From the NCBI GenBank assembly GCA_028289465.1, contig JANQPM010000011.1, forward strand, positions 1 to 52,876: DNA of 52,876 nucleotides, given 5' to 3'. Below the pieces are notes generated by a model. It did no database searches, was not told the DNA's origin, and worked only from the letters and a program-made list of their open reading frames with translations. A program made the translations under genes and the position numbers. This document shows positions 8,642-17,082 of this stretch, piece after piece (the first letter of the stretch is position 1; the number at the start of each line of letters is the position of its first letter). The stretch is from Lysobacterales bacterium (GTDB lineage: Bacteria > Pseudomonadota > Gammaproteobacteria > Xanthomonadales > SZUA-36).

Positions 8642-9448
8642 ATGAATGCAAAACCTACTGAGGCCACGTTGGCCGACCGCCATGTCCTGTACCAGGAATC
8701 GGTGCAGGATGTGGAAGCGGAAATTGACTTCGTTCAGGAGACCTTTCAGGCGCTTCGCGGAAGGGATGCGGAGCTGCTGCGGGAAGACTTCTGCGGAACC
8801 GCCAATACGGCCTGCGAGTGGATTCGACGCGGTCGTGCACACCGTGCGATCGGTGTGGATCTGGATGCCGACGTGCTGCAATGGGGCATCGACAACAACC
8901 TGGCCCGTTTGTCTGCCGAACAGCGGGGCCGCATTGAGTTGCTTCAGCAAGATGTGTTGACCGTCAAGACCGATGCACCCGACATGATCCTGGCGATGAA
9001 TTTCAGCTACTACCTGTTCCTAGGCCGCGATGAACTGCGCAGTTACTTCCGCAATGCGCGGCTGAGCTTGAAGGACGACGGGATTCTCTTTCTGGATGCG
9101 TTCGGCGGTTATGAAGCGCCGATGGAGCTGGAAGAACCGCGCGAATGCGAAGGCTTCGATTATATTTGGGACCAGGCCAGCTTTAATCCAATCAATAATC
9201 AAATGACCTGCCATATCCACTTCGAATTCGAAGACGGTTCGCGTATGGACAAAGCCTTTTCCTATCATTGGCGTTTATGGTCGCTGCCTGAAATTCGCGA
9301 GGTGCTGTATGAAGCCGGGTTCCGGCAGGTGGATATCTACTGGGAAGGCACCGATGAGGAAACCGAAGAGGGCAACGGTATTTACGAGCCGTCGGAAGTC
9401 GGCGATGCGGACCCGGGCTGGATCTGCTATATCGTCGCGGAAAAGTAG
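8642..9448 (+). CDS. Class I SAM-dependent methyltransferase
   Basis: This 268-residue cytosolic protein looks like a stand-alone class I methyltransferase. The region DFCGTANTACEW followed by AIGVDLDADVL is the glycine motif I and acidic motif II of the SAM-binding fold, and LLQQDVL and MILAMNFSYYLF correspond to motifs III and IV. The C-terminal half is acidic (EEPRECEGFDYIWDQ, EGTDEETEEGNG). Substrate cannot be inferred. The gene is monocistronic, with a short gap to a convergent gene. The ATG at 8642 follows an AGGAAGC ribosome-binding site. Confidence 0.85.
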   Translation: MNAKPTEATLADRHVLYQESVQDVEAEIDFVQETFQALRGRDAELLREDFCGTANTACEWIRRGRAHRAIGVDLDADVLQWGIDNNLARLSAEQRGRIELLQQDVLTVKTDAPDMILAMNFSYYLFLGRDELRSYFRNARLSLKDDGILFLDAFGGYEAPMELEEPRECEGFDYIWDQASFNPINNQMTCHIHFEFEDGSRMDKAFSYHWRLWSLPEIREVLYEAGFRQVDIYWEGTDEETEEGNGIYEPSEVGDADPGWICYIVAEK

Positions 9449-9473
9449 CGCTGTTTATTGCGCTTCGGTGCTG

Positions 9474-10277
9474 CTAGCGTCCGCCGTAGATGGTACCCAA
9501 TATCTGATCCAGACCGTCATATTCACTGGCCGTGCTGGAGACAAACTGGGTGCTGTTTAATTCATTCAATACCCGGTAGTACTGCTGGTTCTCATGCAAC
9601 ACCAGCAGCGCATCGCGCAGCGCATCGGCCACCTGCTGCGGCACATCGGGTGCGACAGACAACGTCATCCCGGGAAATGAATCAGAGGTGTAGACCGGAT
9701 ACAGATTCGGATACAAATCGACCACGTGGTTGGGCGCGATCGCGGCGTCCGCTTCCATTGCAAAGATAATTTCAACGCCGTCACGCCAGGAACGGGCGCT
9801 GGAGACCACGATCGGCTGCGCCATCGGGTTCGGAAAAAGCTGACTGAGCACCATGTAGCCGAGACTGGGCGCGGGCATCGTGCTGATCGTTTTGCCGATA
9901 AACGCGTCGGTCGCGTCATCTGCCAGATCACCGGTGGTCAGAATGGAAAACTCCAGGTCTTCGGCCGAACGAATCAGCGGTCGGTAGCCCTGGTTCGCGA
10001 TGCGGTAACTGGTGATATGGGCATCGTCGATACTCAGGTCCGGCGTTTCGCCGCGGCGAATCTGCAGCCAGTAGTGCTGATAATCGCGTGGGATATCCAG
10101 TTCGATGACCTGACCAGTAGCCGTCTGCAGGTAATCCCGCAGCGGTTCAAACACCTGGTGCGAACGATCGGCGGTGTACAGCGGGTGCACTTTCAGTTTC
10201 AGTTGAGCGACAGCAACATTGCTGCCCATGGCTGCCGACAGCAGCGAGATAGCGATAAGCCAGCGGCACAAATTCAT
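9474..10277 (-). CDS. PhnD-like phosphate/phosphonate ABC substrate-binding protein
   Basis: This 267-residue protein has a cleavable signal peptide (MNLCRWLIAISLLSAAMGSNVAVAQ) and then a type 2 periplasmic-binding fold resembling the PhnD family: HPLYTADRSHQVFEPLRDYLQTATG, a segment PDLSIDDAHITSYRIANQGY, then TISTMPAPSLGYMVLSQLF. No permease or ATPase gene is adjacent, so it is an orphan binding protein, perhaps a sensor rather than part of a transporter. It starts four bases after the ygfZ stop and is probably cotranscribed with ygfZ. An upstream in-frame start at 10295 exists, but the signal peptide fits better from 10277. Confidence 0.75.
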   Translation of the reverse strand: MNLCRWLIAISLLSAAMGSNVAVAQLKLKVHPLYTADRSHQVFEPLRDYLQTATGQVIELDIPRDYQHYWLQIRRGETPDLSIDDAHITSYRIANQGYRPLIRSAEDLEFSILTTGDLADDATDAFIGKTISTMPAPSLGYMVLSQLFPNPMAQPIVVSSARSWRDGVEIIFAMEADAAIAPNHVVDLYPNLYPVYTSDSFPGMTLSVAPDVPQQVADALRDALLVLHENQQYYRVLNELNSTQFVSSTASEYDGLDQILGTIYGGR

Positions 10278-10281
10278 GATC

Positions 10282-11211
10282 TTATTCCCGTCCATGGGGC
10301 AGAGTTAAGTCGAATCGGACTGCTTCCAATTTCAACGCCACCTGCCGCGAGTTAATGTGCAAGTTCAGCATTTTACCTAAAACCGCCTCGGGTACCACCG
10401 CCAATGCGTTCAGACTGCCATTGCAGACAACGCCGTCGACGATGTTACCGGCCGTTGCCGGCAGCCCGGTATCTTCGGCTGCCTGCAGCGGCATCGGCCA
10501 GTTAATATCCCCAATACTCATAGGCTCGGCGCCTATGGTCCCGGCATCTATCGTTCCACTGGCCCATGCCAGCCGGCGCTTGACCCGACCCAGATAGTGC
10601 GCCTTGGCAATGACTTCCTGCCCGGGGTAGCAGCCTTTGGTATAGCTGACCGCACCGATCACATCCAACCCCAGCATCTGTGGCAGATAGCGCCCGGAAC
10701 TCTCCGCGTTAATCCATGCCAGACCGGCTCGTATATCGGACAGCCGCCATTGAAGCGCGTCTATCGCCGGTACAGGTACAGCATGCCCTTCGGCCGCCTC
10801 GACCAGAGCCCGGGCCGGGTCCAACGGGTGGCGCCACAGCGATATACCGGCTCCCGCATCGGCAACAACGGCGGCCAACCGCCGGGCCTGCGGCGCAGGG
10901 CCGATCTCAACGGCGGCATGCAGGACGTACATCGACAAGCGCTGTGCCAGCGTTGCGGCCAAAGTGCGATGGGTAATCAGAAGAAAATCGGTTTCAGACC
11001 GGACCAGGCAGCCGATCACCGCCAGCACACGGCCCTGCGGACTGCAGTAGGCCGCCAGACAGGATGCGCCGACGGCAAGGTCTTGAATGTCTGCACTAAG
11101 CTGTGCGTGCAGAAATCGCCGCGCGTCACTGCCGCTGACCAGTACCGCTGAGAGGTGGCTCAGAACCTGTTTCGATGTCCCTGTCGAGTCGAAATCGGAC
11201 CGCGTTTCCAT
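10282..11211 (-). CDS. ygfZ: tRNA-modifying/Fe-S maintenance protein YgfZ (GcvT-like)
   Basis: This 309-residue protein belongs to the folate-binding YgfZ family, which supports iron-sulfur enzymes and tRNA thiolation. The family signature KGCYPGQE is at residues 192-199, with its Cys at 194. The N-terminal part (VSGSDARRFLHAQLSADI) is the GcvT-like domain. It is divergent from the sdh operon, a sensible neighbour because SdhB carries three Fe-S clusters. The gene downstream encodes the orphan PhnD-like protein, four bases away. Confidence 0.93.
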   Translation of the reverse strand: METRSDFDSTGTSKQVLSHLSAVLVSGSDARRFLHAQLSADIQDLAVGASCLAAYCSPQGRVLAVIGCLVRSETDFLLITHRTLAATLAQRLSMYVLHAAVEIGPAPQARRLAAVVADAGAGISLWRHPLDPARALVEAAEGHAVPVPAIDALQWRLSDIRAGLAWINAESSGRYLPQMLGLDVIGAVSYTKGCYPGQEVIAKAHYLGRVKRRLAWASGTIDAGTIGAEPMSIGDINWPMPLQAAEDTGLPATAGNIVDGVVCNGSLNALAVVPEAVLGKMLNLHINSRQVALKLEAVRFDLTLPHGRE

Positions 11212-11344
11212 GCACTCAATAATGGGTCGTCCACATCGTTAACGCAAGCGTCGTACATGTCTCGGCCTTGATAAAAAAAACCGCACCCAGTACGCTTTCG
11301 CTCTGTAGCAGACGAGCATTCAATTCACTGATCAGCGATGGGTC

Positions 11345-11494
11345 ATGGCAGAGAAATCGGGGCAATCAAGAAAACCAAAGGCGGCAGCCAAGAAACCGGC
11401 CAAGAAACCGATAGGGGAAATCGGTGGTCGCAAGGGTCCTGACCCCGTACGCTTCGGTGATTGGGAGAAAAACGGCCGGTGTATCGATTTCTGA
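11345..11494 (+). CDS. DUF1674 protein, SDHAF4-type succinate dehydrogenase assembly factor
   Basis: This 49-codon gene is easily missed. It encodes a Lys/Ala-rich, probably disordered N-terminus (residues 1-22, with KPKAAAKKPAKKP) followed by a strongly conserved C-terminal half, GGRKGPDPVRFGDWEKNG and then RCIDF. That is the hallmark of the DUF1674/SDHAF4 family, which in eukaryotes binds flavinylated SdhA and shields it before complex assembly. Its place, 54 bp before sdhC and in the same direction, supports a role in complex II assembly. The function in bacteria is inferred from the eukaryotic family. The ATG at 11345 is the only start that leaves the conserved part intact. Confidence 0.88.
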   Translation: MAEKSGQSRKPKAAAKKPAKKPIGEIGGRKGPDPVRFGDWEKNGRCIDF

Positions 11495-11548
11495 TGCCGG
11501 TCGAAGCCGCCTCACCAGTCTGCCGCGCTGATCCATGGGATACCGCTT

Positions 11549-11935
11549 ATGAACTCTGAACAAAGACCAATATCGCCGTTTATGATCGGGCCGTATTACC
11601 GGCCCCAGCTGACCTCGATGCTGTCCATTACCCACCGGGGTACCGGTGTGTTTCTGTCGCTGATCGGCGCGCCGCTGTTGCTCGGCTGGCTGGTAGCGCT
11701 GGCCGCAGGGCCGGAACATTATCAGCGGGTCAGCGGCTGGCTGGCTTCTGCGGTAGGGCAGGCTGCGGTCTGGCTGAGCCTGGCGTGTCTGTATTTTCAC
11801 TTGCTGTCGGGGACTCGGCATCTGTTCTGGGACAGCGGCAGGCTGCTCGACATTAAAGCGGCCTATGCCAGCGGCTGGCTGGTGCTGTTTGGTACGGCAG
11901 CCCTTACCGCATTGACCTACTGGATCGCACGATGA
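11549..11935 (+). CDS. sdhC: Succinate dehydrogenase cytochrome b556 subunit
   Basis: SdhC is one of two membrane anchors of complex II and binds haem b and quinone. The 128-residue protein has three membrane helices, with the conserved quinone-site SITHRGTGVFLS and the haem-ligand region HLLSGTRHLFWD. The start at 11549 gives a short cytoplasmic N-terminus, MNSEQRPISPFM, typical of the family. The stop overlaps sdhD by four bases (ATGA). Confidence 0.95.
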   Translation: MNSEQRPISPFMIGPYYRPQLTSMLSITHRGTGVFLSLIGAPLLLGWLVALAAGPEHYQRVSGWLASAVGQAAVWLSLACLYFHLLSGTRHLFWDSGRLLDIKAAYASGWLVLFGTAALTALTYWIAR

Positions 11936-12312
11936 GCCTGATCAACCCGCTGGCCCGCGCCAAAGGGCATGGCAGCGCAAAATCCGGTACCCGGCACTGG
12001 TGGCGCCAGCGCCTCTCCTCATTGCTGCTGATTCCGCTGGTGATCTGGCTGGTATTTGCAGCAACCCGGCTCGGCGGCAGCGATTACCGGCAGGCCGTCG
12101 CGTTTATCGCCACACCCCATCATTTCGCCGTCGCGTCGCTGCTGGTGGTCGCGCTGTTTTACCACACCAAGCTGGGTTTGCAGGTTGTGGTGGAAGATTA
12201 CGTGCATACCCGCTGGCTGGAAATCACCCTGCAGTTGGCCATCAAGCTTTTTTCACTGCTTGGCATGCTCATCGGCCTGGTCGCGCTGATGACCATCGCG
12301 TTTGGAGATTGA
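11932..12312 (+). CDS. sdhD: Succinate dehydrogenase hydrophobic membrane anchor subunit
   Basis: SdhD is the second membrane anchor of complex II. The 126-residue protein has three membrane helices and the conserved sequence [17 protein letters not shown], which carries the haem-b axial His and the Asp-Tyr pair at the quinone site. It is translationally coupled to sdhC by an ATGA overlap; sdhA starts 4 bp after its stop. Confidence 0.95.
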   Translation: MSLINPLARAKGHGSAKSGTRHWWRQRLSSLLLIPLVIWLVFAATRLGGSDYRQAVAFIATPHHFAVASLLVVALFYHTKLGLQVVVEDYVHTRWLEITLQLAIKLFSLLGMLIGLVALMTIAFGD

Positions 12313-12316
12313 TCGG

Positions 12317-14107
12317 ATGGCAAACGCTTACGACATTATCGAACACGAATACGATGTAGTCGTGGTTGGTGCCGGCGGTGCCGGCCTGCGGGCCACCATG
12401 GGCCTCGCGGCGACCGGTCTTACCACAGCCTGTATCACCAAGGTTTTTCCAACCCGCAGCCATACCGTAGCTGCGCAGGGCGGCATGTCGGCCGCGCTGG
12501 GCAACATGGGCGAGGACGACTGGCGCTGGCACATGTACGACACGATCAAAGGATCCGACTGGCTCGGCGACCAGGATGCGATCGAATACATGTGCCGCGA
12601 AGCCGTGCCGTCAGTGATCGAACTGGAACATTTCGGCGTACCGTTTTCGCGTACCGACGAAGGAAAGATTTACCAGCGGCCGTTCGGCGGCATGACCACG
12701 CATTTCGGCAAAGGCACTGCACAGCGGACCTGCGCCGCCGCCGACCGGACCGGACATGCGATTTTGCATACCCTGTACCAGCAGTCCCTGAAGCACGATG
12801 CGACGTTCTTCATCGAGTACTTTGCGATCGACCTGTTGATGGACGACGACGGTGCGTGCCGCGGCGTTTTGGCCTGGGATTTGTCTGAAGGCCAGCTGCA
12901 TTTATTCAAAGCCCACGCAGTGATTCTGGCCACCGGTGGCTACGGCCGGGCGTATTTTTCCTGTACTTCGGCCCATACCTGTACCGGTGACGGCAACGGT
13001 ATGGTCCTGCGCGCCGGGCTGCCGCTGCAGGATATGGAATTCGTTCAATTCCATCCGACCGGCGTTTACGGCGCCGGAATGCTGATTACCGAGGGGGTCC
13101 GGGGAGAGGGCGGCTTCCTGACCAATGCCGAGGGCGAACGGTTTATGGAGCGCTATGCTCCGAATGCCAAGGACCTGGCTTCCAGGGACGTGGTCAGCCG
13201 CTCGATGACTATCGAAATTCGTGAAGGGCGGGGCGTCGGCGAAGAATCTGATCATATCCATCTGAACTTGCAGCACTTAGGCGCCGATGTGATTCACGAG
13301 CGCCTGCCCGGCATCGCGGAGACGGCGAAAATTTTCGCCGGCGTGGATGTGACCGAGGAGCCGATTCCGGTACTGCCGACGGTTCACTACAACATGGGCG
13401 GTATACCGACAAATTACCATGGCGAGGTCGTGACCCTGCGCGACGGCGACCCCGATGCGGTTGTGCCGGGCCTGTTTGCGATTGGCGAGGCCGCCTGTGT
13501 ATCCGTACACGGTGCAAACCGTCTGGGCTCCAATTCGCTGCTGGATCTGATTGTGTTTGGTCGCGCCGTTGCCCACCGCTGCGCCGAGGTCATAACGCCG
13601 GGACAGAATCACCCGGAGGTGGATCGGGCGCGCCTGGATGCGCTGCTGCACGATTTCGACAGATTACGGCACGCTGACGGCAGCCGTTCTACTGCGGAGA
13701 TTCGTCTGGACATGCAAAAATGCATGCAGAACAACGCCGCTGTTTTCCGCACCGGGGAAGTGCTTCAAGAGGGCTGCGAAAAGATCAATGCCGTCAACGC
13801 CGGCTTTGCCGATGTCAGCGTTGGCGATCGCTCGCTGGTCTGGAATTCCGATCTGGTGGAAACCCTGGAACTGCGCAACTTGCTGGGTTGCGCGATGGTG
13901 ACCATGTTCTCCGCCGAGAACCGCAAGGAAAGCCGGGGTGCGCATGCCCGCGAGGACTGCCCGGAACGCGACGACGACCAGTGGATGAAGCACACGCTCT
14001 CCAGTTTGAATCTATCCGGACAGGTTGAGATTGAATACCGGCCGGTTCATATGTACACCCTGACCGACGACGTGGAAGTGATACCGCCGAAAGCCCGCGT
14101 TTACTAG
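12317..14107 (+). CDS. sdhA: Succinate dehydrogenase flavoprotein subunit
   Basis: SdhA holds covalent FAD and oxidises succinate to fumarate. The 596-residue protein begins with the dinucleotide fold [13 protein letters not shown], has the flavinylation His in [11 protein letters not shown], and carries the substrate-loop motifs [18 protein letters not shown] and [14 protein letters not shown]. An earlier TTG at 12302 is in frame, but the ATG at 12317 follows a GGAG site at the right distance and matches the family. It lies between sdhD and sdhB, as usual. Confidence 0.97.
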   Translation: MANAYDIIEHEYDVVVVGAGGAGLRATMGLAATGLTTACITKVFPTRSHTVAAQGGMSAALGNMGEDDWRWHMYDTIKGSDWLGDQDAIEYMCREAVPSVIELEHFGVPFSRTDEGKIYQRPFGGMTTHFGKGTAQRTCAAADRTGHAILHTLYQQSLKHDATFFIEYFAIDLLMDDDGACRGVLAWDLSEGQLHLFKAHAVILATGGYGRAYFSCTSAHTCTGDGNGMVLRAGLPLQDMEFVQFHPTGVYGAGMLITEGVRGEGGFLTNAEGERFMERYAPNAKDLASRDVVSRSMTIEIREGRGVGEESDHIHLNLQHLGADVIHERLPGIAETAKIFAGVDVTEEPIPVLPTVHYNMGGIPTNYHGEVVTLRDGDPDAVVPGLFAIGEAACVSVHGANRLGSNSLLDLIVFGRAVAHRCAEVITPGQNHPEVDRARLDALLHDFDRLRHADGSRSTAEIRLDMQKCMQNNAAVFRTGEVLQEGCEKINAVNAGFADVSVGDRSLVWNSDLVETLELRNLLGCAMVTMFSAENRKESRGAHAREDCPERDDDQWMKHTLSSLNLSGQVEIEYRPVHMYTLTDDVEVIPPKARVY

Positions 14108-14135
14108 GACCCGCTACCAGACAGGATCAGAAATA

Positions 14136-14918
14136 ATGGCTCAGTTCCGACTACCCAAGAACGCCAGAATCCAGAAGGGCAAGGAATACAAAGCGCCGGC
14201 CGGCGGCAATATCCGAGTTTTTGAAATCTATCGCTGGGACCCTGACAGCGGCGAGAACCCCCGAATGGACCGCTACGAGCTGGATACGGATCGCTGCGGC
14301 CCGATGGTGCTGGACGCGGTTATCAAGATCAAGAACGAGATCGATCCGACGCTCACTTTTCGCCGCTCCTGCCGGGAAGGTATCTGCGGCAGTTGCGCGA
14401 TGAATATCGACGGCACCAACACGCTGGCCTGTACCCAGGCGATCGAAGACTGCAAGGGCACGATCAAAGTTTATCCGCTGCCGCACATGCCGGTCGTCAA
14501 AGACCTGGTACCGGACCTGACCCATTTTTATGCCCAGTACGCGTCGATCCGGCCGTGGATTCAGACCCAAAGCGTCGCATCGCCGGATAAAGAACGGCTG
14601 CAATCGAAAACCGACCGGGAGCGATTGGACGGTCTGTACGAATGCATACTTTGTGCGTGCTGCTCCACCAGTTGCCCGAGCTACTGGTGGAACGGCGACC
14701 GCTACCTCGGTCCGGCCATTCTGCTACAAGCCTACCGCTGGTTGGTGGATTCCCGGGACGAATCCACCGGCGACCGGCTGGACGAACTGGAAGACCCGTT
14801 CCGGCTGTATCGCTGCCATACCATCATGAACTGCACCCGCACCTGTCCGAAGGGCTTGAACCCGGCCAAGGCGATTGCCGAAATCAAGAAGATGCTGGTG
14901 CTGCGCAGCGAACTCTAG
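14136..14918 (+). CDS. sdhB: Succinate dehydrogenase iron-sulfur subunit
   Basis: SdhB passes electrons from FAD to quinone through three Fe-S clusters. The 260-residue protein has the [2Fe-2S] loop [13 protein letters not shown], the [4Fe-4S] motif [17 protein letters not shown], and the [3Fe-4S] motif [17 protein letters not shown]. All ligand cysteines are in place. The gene is 28 bp after sdhA. Confidence 0.97.
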   Translation: MAQFRLPKNARIQKGKEYKAPAGGNIRVFEIYRWDPDSGENPRMDRYELDTDRCGPMVLDAVIKIKNEIDPTLTFRRSCREGICGSCAMNIDGTNTLACTQAIEDCKGTIKVYPLPHMPVVKDLVPDLTHFYAQYASIRPWIQTQSVASPDKERLQSKTDRERLDGLYECILCACCSTSCPSYWWNGDRYLGPAILLQAYRWLVDSRDESTGDRLDELEDPFRLYRCHTIMNCTRTCPKGLNPAKAIAEIKKMLVLRSEL

Positions 14919-14945
14919 CGGCAGCCGTCAGCGCCGCCGCGGTCC

Positions 14946-15206
14946 ATGGTGAAGCCCGGTCATGCCGACTCGCATTGCGTAAAGCGGTTGCGCTGGCGGT
15001 GCCGCCGGGGTACCAAAGAACTCGATGCGCTGCTGTCGTCCTTTCTGGAACGGCACTATTCGAATCTTGACGCGGCCGGACAACGGCAATTTTCTCGATT
15101 GCTGGAGCAGGAAGACGACCGCTTATGGGACTGGCTGTCCGGACGCGAGCACTGTCCTGACCACGACCTGCAGGCAATTGTCGATGTCATTCGCAACACC
15201 GTTTAA
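14946..15206 (+). CDS. sdhE: FAD assembly factor SdhE
   Basis: SdhE promotes covalent attachment of FAD to SdhA. This 86-residue protein shows the family's RGxxE motif as RRGTKELD, with Arg21-Gly22 and Glu25, which is the region that contacts SdhA. The C-terminal helical region (LLEQEDDRLWDWLSG) is also typical. It sits 27 bp behind sdhB and overlaps the next gene by 23 bp. Confidence 0.93.
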   Translation: MVKPGHADSHCVKRLRWRCRRGTKELDALLSSFLERHYSNLDAAGQRQFSRLLEQEDDRLWDWLSGREHCPDHDLQAIVDVIRNTV

Positions 15207-15603
15207 GGTCACCGCGGCCGCACCGGGCTACCTGTACGTCGCACTGCTGGCGACGCTTTCGATCGCTGCCGTTTCCATTGCCTGCACAGCGGTATTACCC
15301 CTGTGGGCCAAAGTACCGGCGCTAGTCCTGCTGAGTCTTGTCGGTCTGCGGTCCTGGCAGCAAATGCAGCAGGGGCGGGCGCAACTGATTTTCCGCCCGG
15401 ACGGATCGGTCGGTTATCAACACCACGACACGGTTCTGAGTCCGGGACGGTCCTGGGTTTCGCGCCATTTGCTGCTGGTTCCGGTCAGGTGTAGTGGCAG
15501 ACGTAGTGTGCAGGTGATGATTATCAGCCACCGCCACAACTCGGAAGACCAGTTGCGGCGCTTGCGCGTCTGGTTATTTTATGCGCGCAATGTCAACGAT
15601 TAA
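15184..15603 (+). CDS. ygfX: YgfX/CptA-family inner-membrane protein
   Basis: This 139-residue protein has two membrane helices at residues 13-60 (YLYVALLATLSIAAVSIACT, then LWAKVPALVLLSLVG) and a cytosolic C-terminal domain containing LRSWQQ, followed by RVWL near the end. Size, topology and the overlap with the end of sdhE match YgfX (CptA), reported as a cytoskeleton-affecting toxin paired with SdhE in Escherichia coli and as a membrane protein of sdhE operons elsewhere. Toxicity here is only an inference. The ATG at 15184 lies within sdhE in another frame. Confidence 0.75.
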   Translation: MSFATPFKVTAAAPGYLYVALLATLSIAAVSIACTAVLPLWAKVPALVLLSLVGLRSWQQMQQGRAQLIFRPDGSVGYQHHDTVLSPGRSWVSRHLLLVPVRCSGRRSVQVMIISHRHNSEDQLRRLRVWLFYARNVND

Positions 15604-15647
15604 CAGGAAGCTGTCTTGCGTCCGCTTCTTTCGTAGCGTAGGCGAAA

Positions 15648-15685
15648 CCAGACGGCGATTTCGCGATAGCGAAGAAGCCTTCTGG
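15648..15685 (+). repeat. Hairpin repeat copy 4
   Basis: The outer stem CCAGACGGC pairs with GCCTTCTGG around an inner stem TTCGC/GCGAA. It lies 45 bp after the ygfX stop and shares the 3' flank GCCGTTAAGCGCGT with copies 1 and 3. Confidence 0.8.
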
Positions 15686-15853
15686 TGTAGCCGTTAAGCG
15701 CGTACGGACGAAAACCGCAACCGCAAGACAGCATGCAACTAACGCGCGATCCCTCTGGTGCCGCCCGCGTTGCTCGCTCACCCAACCGGGAGAGCAAGCC
15801 AGTGAAGGCATGGCGGTATGCGCAACGCGCAAGAAGCCGTGCTTTCACGGCGT

Positions 15854-15879
15854 CCGCTCCGGCGGGTCGCCAGCGGCTC
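15854..15879 (+). repeat. 26-bp dispersed element, copy 1
   Basis: CCGCTCCGGCGG followed by GTCGCCAGCGGCTC is 25/26 identical to the element at 18888-18913. Both are in intergenic sequence. Confidence 0.7.
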
Positions 15880-16021
15880 CTTAGCGCCGACTTTTTGCAT
15901 TTATCTTCGCGATTGCTACACTTCCTATAGCGCTGATTAAACGGGTTGACCGCAGGCGCAACGCCGGCCGTTCATGCTGCTGCGGCCGGCGGCACTACAA
16001 TAAAATCGGGTGGATACAATA

Positions 16022-16933
16022 ATGAAATCTCTTAACGTTTTTCTGTTATGGGCCGTTTTTGGCATCATGCATCTTTTTCCTTCCAGTGCGCAGGCACAAG
16101 CAACCTTGTATGTGGTTCAGCATGCGGGCGCGGACGGTTTGTCCACGCTTTACACTGCCAATCCGACGAGCGGCGCGACAACCATGGTCGGCGCAATCGG
16201 CTTTGAGCGCTGCGGCGCAATGGATTCCGATGCTACCGGAACGCTGTATGCCGCCTGCGAACGGGCAGACGGTTCTAATACGCCGGTACTGATTACTATC
16301 GATCCGAACACCGGCGCCGGCACGGAAATCGGTCCGACCGGAATCAATGGTGCGATAGGTGATATTTCGTTTCGCGGCGCCGACGGCACATTGTTTGCGT
16401 TCGATGCATTCAATGATCCGCAACATACCTTGTTCACCCTGGATACCGGCACCGGTGCGGCCACCCTGGTCGGCGATACCGGTCTATCGGCAGATGGCGG
16501 TAACGGTATGACCTTCGATGGTGCCGATACCTTGTGGCATTCGGCCCGCAATGGTCCGGATCTGAATACGCTGGATCAGACTTCCGGTGTCGCAAGCTTC
16601 GTGACGACACTGACCATGCCGGCCGGGCTGCCACCCGCCGCGCGTATTTCGGCCAAGGACTACAATCCGGTCGACGGTGAAATCTGGGGCGTATTGAAGG
16701 AAGGCCAGGGCGCAGACAGTCCGTCTGACCTGGTGACTGTCGACACAGCGACCGGCGTTGTCACGCTCGTCGCACCAACCATACAGAGCCTGGATGCGCT
16801 GGCCTGGGTCGTGTCACAAGGGACGCCCAGAATTGTGCCGGCGTTGTCCCCCGGCGGTTTGGTCTTGCTTGTCGGCCTGTTTCTATTGGCCGCGCTGATC
16901 ACGCAACGGCGACGCCTAATCCGGTTGCGCTAA
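16022..16933 (+). CDS. Secreted protein with IPTL-CTERM-like sorting signal
   Basis: This 303-residue protein starts with a signal peptide (MKSLNVFLLWAVFGIMHLFP to SSAQAQA), followed by a beta-rich region with repeats of the form LYTANPTSGATTMVG, ITIDPNTGAGTEIGP, FTLDTGTGAATLVG and VTVDTATGVVTLVA, suggestive of a beta-propeller-like fold. The tail (residues about 270-303) is a Pro-Ala-Leu-Ser-Pro-Gly-Gly motif, a membrane helix (LVLLVGLFLLAALI) and an Arg-rich end. This layout is that of IPTL-CTERM sorting tags, where the usual motif is IPTLSEWG. No exosortase gene lies nearby. The ATG at 16022 is preferred to a GTG at 16010. The biological role is unknown. Confidence 0.7.
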   Translation: MKSLNVFLLWAVFGIMHLFPSSAQAQATLYVVQHAGADGLSTLYTANPTSGATTMVGAIGFERCGAMDSDATGTLYAACERADGSNTPVLITIDPNTGAGTEIGPTGINGAIGDISFRGADGTLFAFDAFNDPQHTLFTLDTGTGAATLVGDTGLSADGGNGMTFDGADTLWHSARNGPDLNTLDQTSGVASFVTTLTMPAGLPPAARISAKDYNPVDGEIWGVLKEGQGADSPSDLVTVDTATGVVTLVAPTIQSLDALAWVVSQGTPRIVPALSPGGLVLLVGLFLLAALITQRRRLIRLR

Positions 16934-17047
16934 GCACCGGCAATCGCCAATCACGCCGATCGGCGGCACCAGTCGAACGTGAACCGCCGGTAGCGGCCGG
17001 CGGCGTACGCTGCAGGAATCATGCTGTCGGTTTGCTGTAACTGTTTA

Positions 17048-17053
17048 TATAAT
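17048..17053 (+). promoter_or_regulatory. -10 hexamer ahead of fixL
   Basis: A perfect TATAAT stands 30 bp before the fixL ATG. No clear -35 is present at standard spacing, so an activator or an alternative sigma factor may contribute. Confidence 0.4.
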
Positions 17054-17082
17054 TCTCCGCTGGACCACGGCCGGCCAACGGG

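Larger units (their letters stand above)
15604..16021. other. Intergenic region with repeats, no gene seen
   Basis: This 418-bp gap follows ygfX. It contains hairpin repeat copy 4 and one copy of a 26-bp element also found at 18888. A 65-codon open frame at 15733-15930 is Arg/Ser/Ala-rich, has no recognisable family or ribosome-binding site, and is probably not a gene. Confidence 0.65.

Noticed and set aside
15733..15930. A 65-codon gene after ygfX
   Set aside because: It is Arg/Ser/Ala-rich, has no family or ribosome-binding site, and includes a dispersed repeat element.
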